NCBI GenBank assembly: GCA_045595745.1 | Contig: JAZOBB010000092.1 | Span: 1 to 5,325 of the forward strand | Direction: 5' to 3' | DNA: 5,325 nt | Source: RGIG1666 sp045595745 | GTDB taxonomy: Bacteria > Bacillota > Clostridia > UBA1381 > UBA9506 | Shown: positions 1 through 5,325 of the stretch, one piece after another | Numbering within the stretch: the first letter of the stretch is position 1 | Layout of the letters: the number at the start of each line of letters is the position of its first letter | The notes under the pieces: generated by a model | Seen by the model: only the letters and a program-made list of their open reading frames with translations | Database searches by the model: none | What the model was told of the DNA's origin: nothing | Program-made: the position numbers and the translations under genes

Positions 1-8
1 TTTAGTTT

Positions 9-17
9 TGGTATAAT
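9..17 (+). promoter_or_regulatory. Extended -10 promoter of rpmB
   Basis: A TG dinucleotide at 9-10, one spacer base and a perfect TATAAT at 12-17 form an extended -10 element. Transcription would start near position 24, giving a leader of about 50 nt before the L28 start codon. Any -35 box lies outside the window, so the promoter is only partly visible. Confidence 0.7.
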
Positions 18-74
18 ATATTCGTTGTTTTTATGCGAATGAAATTTGATGATGCAATTGGAGGTGCAATATAT

Positions 75-260
75 ATGGCAAAGTGTGAAATTTGCGGCAA
101 AGGTGTAACTTTCGGAATTAAGGTCAGCCACTCTCACAGAAGAAGCAACCGTACTTGGAAACCGAACATCAGAAGAGTAAAGGCAATCGTAGCCGGCACT
201 CCTAAGACAATTTCTGTTTGTTCACGTTGTCTCCGTTCCGATAAGGTAACAAGAGCCTAA
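75..260 (+). CDS. rpmB: Large ribosomal subunit protein bL28
   Basis: This 61-residue protein is a structural component of the 50S ribosomal subunit in the cytoplasm. It begins MAKCEICGKG and carries two CxxC pairs (Cys4/Cys7 and Cys49/Cys52). That is the zinc-binding 'C+' form of L28, in which the four cysteines hold one zinc ion. The basic middle section (SHSHRRSNRTWKPNIRRV, residues 18-35) is the family signature and would contact rRNA. Length matches the usual 60-65 residues of Gram-positive L28. The start at 75 is chosen because GGAGGTG at 60-66 sits 8 nt upstream and the protein then begins as family members do. An in-frame ATG at 33 would add 14 atypical residues and has no ribosome binding site. 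The gene stands alone between its promoter and a terminator, which is common for rpmB. It is unrelated in function to the sugar genes downstream. Confidence 0.97.
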   Translation: MAKCEICGKGVTFGIKVSHSHRRSNRTWKPNIRRVKAIVAGTPKTISVCSRCLRSDKVTRA

Positions 261-274
261 TTAAAGAAATATAA

Positions 275-299
275 CCGCCTTATATCAGGCGGGTTTTTT
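275..299 (+). terminator. Rho-independent terminator of rpmB
   Basis: A GC-rich 6-bp stem (CCGCCT 275-280 with AGGCGG 287-292) closes a 6-nt loop. It is followed by one G and a run of six T (294-299). It lies 15 nt after the rpmB stop and ends that transcript before the promoter of the repressor gene. Confidence 0.9.
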
Positions 300-321
300 C
301 TTTTAAAAAAACAAAATCAGA

Positions 322-350
322 TTGACAAAAAGGATCAGATATGATAAAAT
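322..350 (+). promoter_or_regulatory. SigA-type promoter of the LacI-family regulator gene
   Basis: A perfect -35 box TTGACA (322-327) and a -10 box TAAAAT (345-350, one mismatch to consensus) are separated by the optimal 17 nt. The predicted transcription start is near 357, inside the operator at 354-367. The leader would be about 25 nt and carries the ribosome binding site GGAGG at 370-374. Confidence 0.88.
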
Positions 351-353
351 CAA

Positions 354-367
354 TGCAAACGATTGCA
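354..367 (+). promoter_or_regulatory. LacI-family operator O1 (autoregulatory site)
   Basis: TGCAAACGATTGCA is a 14-bp palindrome with a central CG and one mismatched pair (A359 against A362). This is the usual architecture of LacI/GalR-family operators. It begins 3 nt after the -10 box and covers the predicted transcription start, so bound repressor would block initiation. Its exact reverse complement recurs at 1415-1428 before the isomerase gene. Assignment to the regulator encoded at 382-1371 is inferred from proximity and from the repeat. Confidence 0.85.
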
Positions 368-381
368 CTGGAGGGAAGGGT

Positions 382-1371
382 ATGCCGGTTACATTAAAAG
401 ATATAGCAAAAACAACCGGTGTGTCGGTTTCGACTGTGTCAAGAGTTTTAAGCGGAGATAAGGCAATAAGTGCTCAAACGCAAAAAAATGTACGAAAAGC
501 AGCTAAAAAAATGGGATACAGAGTTAACACCGTTGCGCGAAGTCTTAAAATGAATCGTACATATACAGTTGGATTTGTGTGCCCCGAAATAACAAACGAA
601 TTTTTTATGAAAATAGCAAAAGGGGTAGAGCAGGAGCTAAAACAAAGCGGCTACAGTGTTATAATTTGTACATCAAACGAAAATGTAGAAGACGAGGCAC
701 GAAGTCTGCGTATCCTGCGCGAAAAATGTGTTGACGGAATGATAATTATTCCCTGTTCAAACGAGGGCAAGCATATAAAAGAACTGTGCGGAGACAGTTG
801 TCCTGCTGTTTTGGCAGACCGACTTGTTGATGACTTTAAAACCGATGCTGTTTTGGTTAACAACGAGGCGGCAAGTTTTTCATTGGTTGACGGTCTTATT
901 AAAAAGGGTAAAAAACGCATAGCATTTTTAGGCGGTAATGAGCTTATTACCTCAGCAAAAGAACGTTTTTCAGGGTATTTAAAAGCTTTAAAAGAAAATA
1001 ACATATCTGTAGAGCCTGATTTAATCCGTTTTGGTGATTTTTATCTTCAGAGCGGATATGATATAATGAAAGAGTTTTGCGAGATGGAAAATCCGCCGAA
1101 AGAGTTTTTTATTTCGAACTACTTTATGCAGGTCGGAGCAGAGCGATATCTTCAGGAATATCAAAAAGACAAAGAGGGAAAGCTTACAATTGTCGGCTTT
1201 GATAATATGGATGCATCGCCTTTATTTCGCTTTACCGAACGCACAGCGGTGCAGCCTATGGTTGCAATCGGTACAGAGGCAGCAAGACTTTTGCGTCGCA
1301 GAATAGAAGGGGATAAAGAATCGTTCCCGTTAATCAGCAGATTTGACGTTGAATGGAATGACGGCAATTAA
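382..1371 (+). CDS. LacI/GalR-family transcriptional repressor, probably of the adjacent fucose isomerase gene
   Basis: This 329-residue cytoplasmic DNA-binding regulator has the standard LacI-family length. Residues 3-23 (VTLKDIAKTTGVSVSTVSRVL) form the N-terminal helix-turn-helix. Residues 46-56 (YRVNTVARSLK) are the hinge helix, with Leu55 as the minor-groove leucine. The usual YRPN proline is Val48 here. From about residue 61 (YTVGFVCPEITNEFF) to the C-terminus lies the periplasmic-binding-protein-like sugar-sensing domain, including VDGMIIIP (117-124) and IVGFDNMD (270-277). The ATG at 382 is chosen because GGAGG lies 7 nt upstream and the protein then begins MPVTLKDIAK as family members do. 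An upstream in-frame start at 322 would overlap the -35 box. The gene has its own promoter, operator and terminator. The same operator before the next gene points to joint control of both. The effector is not readable; a fucose- or arabinose-related sugar is inferred from context. Confidence 0.95.
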   Translation: MPVTLKDIAKTTGVSVSTVSRVLSGDKAISAQTQKNVRKAAKKMGYRVNTVARSLKMNRTYTVGFVCPEITNEFFMKIAKGVEQELKQSGYSVIICTSNENVEDEARSLRILREKCVDGMIIIPCSNEGKHIKELCGDSCPAVLADRLVDDFKTDAVLVNNEAASFSLVDGLIKKGKKRIAFLGGNELITSAKERFSGYLKALKENNISVEPDLIRFGDFYLQSGYDIMKEFCEMENPPKEFFISNYFMQVGAERYLQEYQKDKEGKLTIVGFDNMDASPLFRFTERTAVQPMVAIGTEAARLLRRRIEGDKESFPLISRFDVEWNDGN

Positions 1372-1375
1372 AAGT

Positions 1376-1406
1376 AAATAAAAGAGGAAAATCCTCTTTT
1401 ATTTTT
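1376..1406 (+). terminator. Terminator of the LacI-family regulator gene
   Basis: A 13-bp perfect stem (1376-1388 with 1392-1404) closes a 3-nt AAA loop. Its core is AAAAGAGGA paired with TCCTCTTTT, and the 3' arm runs into a T-rich tail ending at 1406. It starts 4 nt after the stop codon. The A-rich 5' arm means it could also work on the opposite strand. Confidence 0.85.
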
Positions 1407-1411
1407 AAAAT
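1406..1411 (+). promoter_or_regulatory. Candidate -10 box of the isomerase promoter (alternative A)
   Basis: TAAAAT here is identical to the -10 box of the regulator gene and stands at the same distance (3 nt) from the operator. This suggests a matching promoter layout with transcription starting inside the operator. The weakness is the -35 region: 17 nt upstream lies AGAGGA, part of the terminator stem, which does not resemble TTGACA. An alternative is described at 1423-1450. Confidence 0.4.
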
Positions 1412-1414
1412 TTA

Positions 1415-1428
1415 TGCAATCGTTTGCA
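1415..1428 (+). promoter_or_regulatory. LacI-family operator O2 upstream of the isomerase gene
   Basis: TGCAATCGTTTGCA is the exact reverse complement of the 14-bp operator at 354-367. Here the dyad extends to 18 bp (TATGCAATCGTTTGCATA, 1413-1430) with a single mismatched pair at the centre. The better symmetry suggests it may be the stronger of the two sites. It lies 46 nt before the isomerase start codon, where it would overlap either candidate promoter. Confidence 0.87.
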
Positions 1429-1450
1429 TAGAGAAAAGTAAAAAAATAAT
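1423..1450 (+). promoter_or_regulatory. Candidate isomerase promoter overlapping the operator (alternative B)
   Basis: TTTGCA (1423-1428, four of six matches to TTGACA) and AATAAT (1445-1450, five of six matches to TATAAT) are spaced 16 nt apart. The -35 box would be the right half of the operator, so repressor binding would exclude polymerase. Transcription would start near 1457, leaving a short leader of about 18 nt before the ATG at 1475, with the ribosome binding site AGGAGG at 1461-1466. The sequence does not decide between this and alternative A. Confidence 0.4.
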
Positions 1451-1474
1451 TAATATATTAAGGAGGAAAACAAT

Positions 1475-3278
1475 ATGGCAAAAAGCAGATTGATAGGCGA
1501 TTATCCGGTTATCGGAATCCGCCCCCACAATTGACGGAAGAAGAGGTGTACTTAAGGTAAGAGAATCATTAGAGGTTCAGACAATGAATATGGCAAAAGC
1601 GGCAGCAGAGCTAATTTCATCTAACCTTAAATATTCAAACGGCGAGCCTGTAAAGGTTGTTATTGCAGATACTACAATCGGAAGAGTAGCCGAGGCTGCA
1701 GCTTGTGCAGATAAATTCAAAAAAGCAGGTGTTGACATCACCTTAACAGTTACTCCGTGCTGGTGCTATGGCTCAGAGACTATGGATATGGACCCAATGA
1801 CAATTAAAGGTGTTTGGGGATTTAACGGAACAGAACGCCCGGGTGCTGTATATCTGGCAGCGGTTTTAGCAAGCCACGCACAAAAGGGCTTGCCTGCGTT
1901 TGGTATTTATGGTCACGATGTTCAGGATATGACAGATACATCAATTCCTGAAGATGTACAGGAAAAAATCCTGCGTTTTGCTCGCGCAGCTGTTGCAGCA
2001 GCAACTATGAGAGGTAAGTCATATCTTCAGATTGGCTCTGTATGTATGGGTATCGGCGGCTCTATAATTGACCCTGCATTTATCGAAGAATATCTCGGTA
2101 TGCGAGTTGAATCTGTTGACGAGGTAGAAATTATCAGAAGAATGTCAGAGGGCATTTATGACGAGGCGGAATATCAGAAGGCTTTAGCCTGGGCTAAAGA
2201 AAAATGCAATATCGGCTTTGATAAAAACCCTGTTGACTTGCAGATTAGTGCAGAAGAAAAAGAAGAGCAGTTTGCATTTGTTGTTAAAATGATGTGTATT
2301 ATAAAAGACCTTATGAACGGAAATCCGAATCTGCCTGAGGGCTGCGAAGAAGAAATGGTTGGTCACAACGCAATCGCGGCAGGATTTCAGGGTCAAAGAC
2401 AGTGGACAGACTTCTATCCTAACTGCGACTTCCCCGAGGCTATGCTTAACACATCTTTTGACTGGAACGGTGCAAGAGAGCCATATATTTTAGCAACAGA
2501 AAACGATGTATTAAACGGCATTGGTATGCTGTTCGGAAAGCTCCTTACAAACCGTGCACAGATGTTTGCCGATGTAAGAACATATTGGAGCGGTGATGCT
2601 GTAAAAAGAGCTGCAGGATACGAAATTGAGGGAAAAGCCAAAGAGTCAGACGGATTTATTCACTTAATCAACTCGGGTGCTTGCTGTTTAGATGCCTGCG
2701 GTGAAGTAAAAGACGAGAACGGCAACGGTGTTATGAAACCGTGGTATGATATAACAAAAGAAGACGAAGATGCTATTATGGCAGCTACCACTTGGAATAT
2801 GGCTGACCTCGGATACTTCCGTGGCGGCGGATATTCTTCCAGATTCTTAACCAGAGCAGAAATGCCTGTAACAATGGTAAGACTTAACCTTGTAAAAGGC
2901 TTAGGTCCGGTTTTACAGCTTGCAGAAGGATGGACAGTTAATCTTCCTGACGAAGTTTCAGATATTCTCTGGAAGAGAACAGACTACACATGGCCGTGTA
3001 CATGGTTTGCTCCCAGATGCACAGGCGAGGGCGCATTCAAAACCGCTTATGACGTAATGAATAACTGGGGTGCTAACCACGGCGCAATCAGCTACGGTCA
3101 TATTGGTGCAGACCTTATTACACTTTGTTCAATTTTAAGAATTCCGGTTTCTATGCATAACGTTCCTGAAGAAAAAATCTTCAGACCGGCAAGCTGGAAT
3201 GCTTTTGGTATGGATAAAGAGGGTCAGGATTACAGAGCTTGTCAGGCATATGGTCCTACATACAAAACAGTTAAATAA
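1475..3278 (+). CDS. fucI: L-fucose isomerase, interrupted by a one-base frameshift near the 5' end
   Basis: L-fucose isomerase is a Mn2+-dependent cytoplasmic ketol-isomerase that converts L-fucose to L-fuculose; known members also convert D-arabinose to D-ribulose. The ATG at 1475 follows AGGAGG (1461-1466) and opens MAKSRLIGDYPVIGIRP. The frame then meets TGA at 1532-1534. Removing one C from the run at 1522-1526 restores PTIDGRRGVLKVRESLEV and a 600-residue protein, close to the 591 of E. coli FucI. The uninterrupted part is 1584-3278 (564 residues from an internal ATG). Fucose-isomerase N1, N2 and C domains follow in order. Metal ligands equivalent to E. coli Glu337, Asp361 and His528 are present as Glu342 (ATEND), Asp366 (FADVRTYW) and His535 (WGANHG), in repaired numbering. 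The C-terminus (EGQDYRACQAYGPTYK) is typical. No further damage is visible, so the break is either very recent or a sequencing error. The internal ATG has a weak AGAGG at 1571-1575, but starting there would lose 36 conserved residues. Confidence 0.93.
1522..1526 (+). other. Frameshift site: five-C run where four are expected
   Basis: The zero frame reads CGC CCC CAC AAT TGA (1520-1534). With four C it would read CGC CCC ACA ATT GAC, giving the expected RPTID. The extra base sits in the longest C run of this gene's 5' end, the typical place for an indel error in sequencing or for replication slippage. Confidence 0.88.
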
Positions 3279-3291
3279 TTAAAGAATTATC

Positions 3292-3330
3292 AAAAGGATG
3301 TAAAAGAACTATGTTTTTTACATCCTTTTT
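3292..3330 (+). terminator. Rho-independent terminator after the isomerase gene
   Basis: A 14-bp perfect stem (AAAAGGATGTAAAA 3292-3305 with TTTTACATCCTTTT 3316-3329) closes a 10-nt loop and ends in a T run (3326-3330). It starts 14 nt after the isomerase stop and separates that gene from the oxidoreductase pair. The A-rich 5' arm would also allow termination from the opposite direction. Confidence 0.88.
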
Positions 3331-3365
3331 CATAATATTTGATAAGTTTTCAGTAAAAAAAGTAA

Positions 3366-3393
3366 TTTACATATTAAAAAAATGTAGTATAAT
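3366..3393 (+). promoter_or_regulatory. SigA-type promoter of the oxidoreductase operon
   Basis: TTTACA (3366-3371, one mismatch to TTGACA) and a perfect TATAAT (3388-3393) are 16 nt apart. Transcription would start near 3400, giving a very short leader of about 14 nt that contains the ribosome binding site AGAGGTGATC (3401-3410). The TGCAA-type operator of the LacI-family regulator is absent here, which argues for separate control of these genes. Confidence 0.82.
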
Positions 3394-3421
3394 ATTCATA
3401 AGAGGTGATCAATATGAATAT
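3392..3421 (+). repeat. 9-bp inverted repeat over the -10 box, transcription start and start codon
   Basis: ATATTCATA (3392-3400) is perfectly complementary to TATGAATAT (3413-3421), with 12 nt between. The left arm overlaps the end of the -10 box and the predicted transcription start; the right arm contains the ATG of the oxidoreductase gene. Because the left arm is largely upstream of the predicted start, a DNA operator is more likely than an RNA hairpin. In AT-rich DNA a chance dyad is also possible. Confidence 0.4.
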
Positions 3422-4385
3422 AGCATTTGCAGGATTTCGTCACGGACACATACTGGGTCTTTATTTTACTGCGACGGATTCGAACGAAGTTAACATTAAA
3501 GGTTGCTTTGAGGAAAATGATGAAGAAAGAGAAAAAATGGCAGACACTTATAAGATAGATTTTAATTATTCTACTTATGAAGAAATGCTTTCAGATGATA
3601 GCATAGATATAATTGCAATCGGAGATTATTTTGCAAAACGTGGTAAAATGGCAATTGAGGCATTAAAGGCTGGGAAGCACGTTATCTGCGACAAACCAAT
3701 CTGTACGTCACTTGATGAGCTTTCAGAAATTGAAAAGCTGTCGGCTGAAAAAAATCTTAAGGTAGCATGTATGCTAGACTTAAGATATATGGCGCAGACC
3801 GAAAGAGTTAAAGAATTAATTTCACAGGGTGAAATAGGCGAGATTGTTAATATATCTTTTACCGGTCAGCATTGCCTTGATTATGGCAATCGTGCTGCGT
3901 GGTATTTTGAAAAGGGCAAACATGGCGGAACGATAAACGACATTGCAATTCATGGTATTGACCTTGTACGTTATATAACAGGCAAAAATCTGACTAAAAT
4001 AGACTGTGCTAAGGTTTGGAACGCATTTGCAACAAAAGAGCCTGATTTTAAAGATTGCGGACAGTTTATGGTCGAAATGGAAGATGTATCAGTTATGGCA
4101 GATGTTTCTTATGCGGCACCGAAATGCAATAAAACACTTCCTACATACTGGGACTTATATTTCTGGGGTAAAGACGGTATGATTAACTTTAAACGTGCAG
4201 AAAAAGCTATTCATTTATATAATAATGGTGAAGAAAAAATTATTGACTGTGAAGATGGCGGTTCTAAATATCTGCACGATTTTATTGTCGAAATAAAGGG
4301 TGAGGGCATAGGTACCAATACCAAAGAAACATTAGAATCGCAAAGACAAGTGTTGATGATTCAGCAGGAGGCAGACAAATGTTAA
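3414..4385 (+). CDS. Gfo/Idh/MocA-family NAD(P)-dependent oxidoreductase
   Basis: This 323-residue protein is a likely cytoplasmic sugar- or polyol-type dehydrogenase. Residues 1 to about 120 are the Rossmann nucleotide-binding domain. The usual GxGxxG loop is altered to GFRHGH (residues 7-12). Residues 93-95 (DKP in VICDKPICTS) are the family's (E/D)KP motif, with the catalytic lysine Lys94. The C-terminal substrate domain carries GGTINDIAIHGIDL (171-184), matching the GG-x-D-x-H-x-D signature with Asp176, His180 and Asp183. The length is slightly below the common 330-390. The ATG at 3414 is chosen because AGAGGTGATC lies immediately upstream; an in-frame GTG at 3405 lies within that ribosome binding site. 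It has its own promoter, and its last codons overlap the start of a second oxidoreductase of the same superfamily. The substrate cannot be read from sequence; a role in using or converting a sugar related to fucose is an inference from the neighbouring genes. Confidence 0.92.
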   Translation: MNIAFAGFRHGHILGLYFTATDSNEVNIKGCFEENDEEREKMADTYKIDFNYSTYEEMLSDDSIDIIAIGDYFAKRGKMAIEALKAGKHVICDKPICTSLDELSEIEKLSAEKNLKVACMLDLRYMAQTERVKELISQGEIGEIVNISFTGQHCLDYGNRAAWYFEKGKHGGTINDIAIHGIDLVRYITGKNLTKIDCAKVWNAFATKEPDFKDCGQFMVEMEDVSVMADVSYAAPKCNKTLPTYWDLYFWGKDGMINFKRAEKAIHLYNNGEEKIIDCEDGGSKYLHDFIVEIKGEGIGTNTKETLESQRQVLMIQQEADKC

Positions 4386-5325
4386 GAGTCGGTATTATCG
4401 GTGTGGGACATATGGGGGCAAAACACTTAGAAAACTTTTTAAACGGCAAGATAAAAAATGCAAAAATTACTGCTCTTTGTGATGCCAACGAAGAAAATAT
4501 AAACAGGTATAAAGATAAATTAAACGGCGAGGTAAAATACTTTAAAAATCCAAGTGACTTAATAAACTCAGGAATGGTTGACGGAGTTATAATTGCTACT
4601 CCGCATTATGACCACCCCATATTGTCTAAAGAGGCTTTTAATGCGGGGCTTCACGTTTTTTGCGAAAAACCTGCAGGGGTTTATACAAAAAACGTAAAAG
4701 AAATGAACGAAACGGCCCTAAAAAGCGGTAAAGTTTTTCAAATGAATTTTGTTATGAGAGATTTTGACCGCTTTAAAAAAATTAAAGAAATGATAGATTC
4801 GGGCAAGCTTGGCGAAATTAAAAGATTTGTGTGGATTTTAACAGACTGGTATCGCACACAGGCATATTATAACAGCAGTTCATGGCGAGCAACCTGGACG
4901 GGTGAAGGCGGCGGAGTTATGTTAAACCAGAATCCGCATCAGTTAGACCTTATGCAATGGATGTTCGGTATGCCTAAAAGAGTAAGAAGCTTTTGCTATT
5001 TTGGCAAGCATCGCGAAATTGAGGTTGAAGACGAGGCAACTGCATATTTTGAATATGAAAACGGTGCAGTAGGTGTCTATATGACAACGGTCGGCGAATA
5101 TCCCGGTACAAACAGATTAGAAGTTTCGGGCGATAAGGGCAAGCTGGTATTTGAAAACGGCAAAATAACATTTTATAAGCTTAATATGTCTGAAAAAGAG
5201 TTCAACAAAACAACCGATACAACCTCAGGACCAATCCCAATGCAAGAGATAACTGTTGATTATGAAGAAAAGTCTGTTGATGACTGTCAGGCAGATATGA
5301 TTAACAATTGGATATCGGCAATACT
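4379..5325 (+). CDS. Second Gfo/Idh/MocA-family oxidoreductase, 3' end outside the window
   Basis: The reading frame is open from ATG 4379 to the window end (315 codons, no stop). The protein starts MLRVGIIGVGHMGAKH with a canonical GxGxxG nucleotide-binding loop (Gly8, Gly10, Gly13). The EKP motif is at residues 96-98 (VFCEKPAG), so Lys97 is the expected catalytic lysine. The substrate-domain signature GGGVMLNQNPHQLDL (177-191) has His187 and Asp190; Asn183 stands where many members have Asp, a variant I recall from other family members. Given the family's usual 330-390 residues, perhaps 15-75 are missing. The gene overlaps the previous one by 7 nt (ATGTTAA, 4379-4385), and AGGAGG (4366-4371) lies 7 nt upstream of the start. 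The two are therefore translationally coupled in one operon. The proteins share fold and motifs but are clearly diverged, so they probably act on different substrates or successive steps. The substrate is unknown. Confidence 0.93.
   Translation, partial: MLRVGIIGVGHMGAKHLENFLNGKIKNAKITALCDANEENINRYKDKLNGEVKYFKNPSDLINSGMVDGVIIATPHYDHPILSKEAFNAGLHVFCEKPAGVYTKNVKEMNETALKSGKVFQMNFVMRDFDRFKKIKEMIDSGKLGEIKRFVWILTDWYRTQAYYNSSSWRATWTGEGGGVMLNQNPHQLDLMQWMFGMPKRVRSFCYFGKHREIEVEDEATAYFEYENGAVGVYMTTVGEYPGTNRLEVSGDKGKLVFENGKITFYKLNMSEKEFNKTTDTTSGPIPMQEITVDYEEKSVDDCQADMINNWISAI

Noticed and set aside
53..70. Direct repeat TGCAAT (53-58 and 65-70) around the rpmB ribosome binding site, resembling the operator half-site
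   Set aside because: The copies are in direct rather than inverted orientation and lack the central CG, so they do not form a LacI-type operator.
33..74. An in-frame ATG upstream of rpmB that would lengthen L28 by 14 residues
   Set aside because: It lacks a ribosome binding site, and the added residues are foreign to L28. The ATG at 75 has GGAGGTG at good spacing.
322..381. An in-frame start that would add 20 residues to the LacI-family regulator
   Set aside because: The stretch contains the -35 box, -10 box and operator, so it would not be transcribed in full. The family N-terminus begins at 382.
651..1004. Minus-strand open frames inside the regulator, isomerase and oxidoreductase genes (the longest at 651-1004)
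   Set aside because: They lie opposite well-identified genes, resemble no known protein and have no visible start signals, so they are shadows of the coding strand.
1451..1460. Perfect 10-bp palindrome TAATATATTA before the isomerase ribosome binding site
   Set aside because: It is made only of A and T in an AT-rich leader, where such palindromes are expected by chance.
3311..3493. A 60-codon open frame between the isomerase and oxidoreductase genes
   Set aside because: It starts in the terminator loop, runs through the promoter and into the oxidoreductase gene in another frame, and has no ribosome binding site.
1..5325. Search for CRISPR arrays, insertion-sequence ends, tRNAs and riboswitches
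   Set aside because: No regularly spaced repeats, transposase genes, cloverleaf-like sequences or long structured leaders were seen. Every intergenic gap is under 140 nt and explained by terminators, promoters and operators.

Overview
The window comes from a low-GC Gram-positive bacterium, most likely a gut-type member of the Clostridia. The grounds are AT-rich intergenic DNA, strong AGGAGG-type ribosome binding sites, consensus SigA-type promoters, short rho-independent terminators, a zinc-ribbon L28 protein and a LacI-family regulator. No species can be named from sequence alone. All genes lie on the + strand.

Layout: (1) rpmB, encoding ribosomal protein L28, at 75-260, with an extended -10 promoter upstream and a terminator at 275-299. 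(2) A LacI-family repressor at 382-1371, with its own promoter (TTGACA-N17-TAAAAT) and a palindromic operator on its predicted transcription start. A 13-bp hairpin terminator follows. (3) L-fucose isomerase (fucI family) at 1475-3278. It is complete except for one extra C in a five-C run at 1522-1526, which shifts the frame after codon 17. A 14-bp hairpin terminator follows. (4) Two overlapping Gfo/Idh/MocA-family NAD(P)-dependent oxidoreductase genes. The first (3414-4385) is complete and has its own promoter; the second (4379 onward) runs off the window end.

The regulatory logic is unusually legible. The 14-bp operator upstream of the repressor gene recurs, in reverse-complement orientation, just upstream of the isomerase gene. 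The repressor therefore very likely controls both itself and the isomerase. The oxidoreductase pair is separated by a terminator and a promoter that lacks this operator, so it looks independently expressed. L-fucose isomerase also accepts D-arabinose in known cases, so the locus probably serves fucose or D-arabinose use. No kinase, aldolase or transporter lies inside the window, and the oxidoreductases' substrates cannot be read from sequence.

I found no CRISPR array, mobile element, tRNA or rRNA, and nothing that clearly amounts to a new system. The points most worth checking are the isomerase frameshift, the paired operators, and the dyad over the oxidoreductase promoter. No gene-free stretch exceeds 300 bases.
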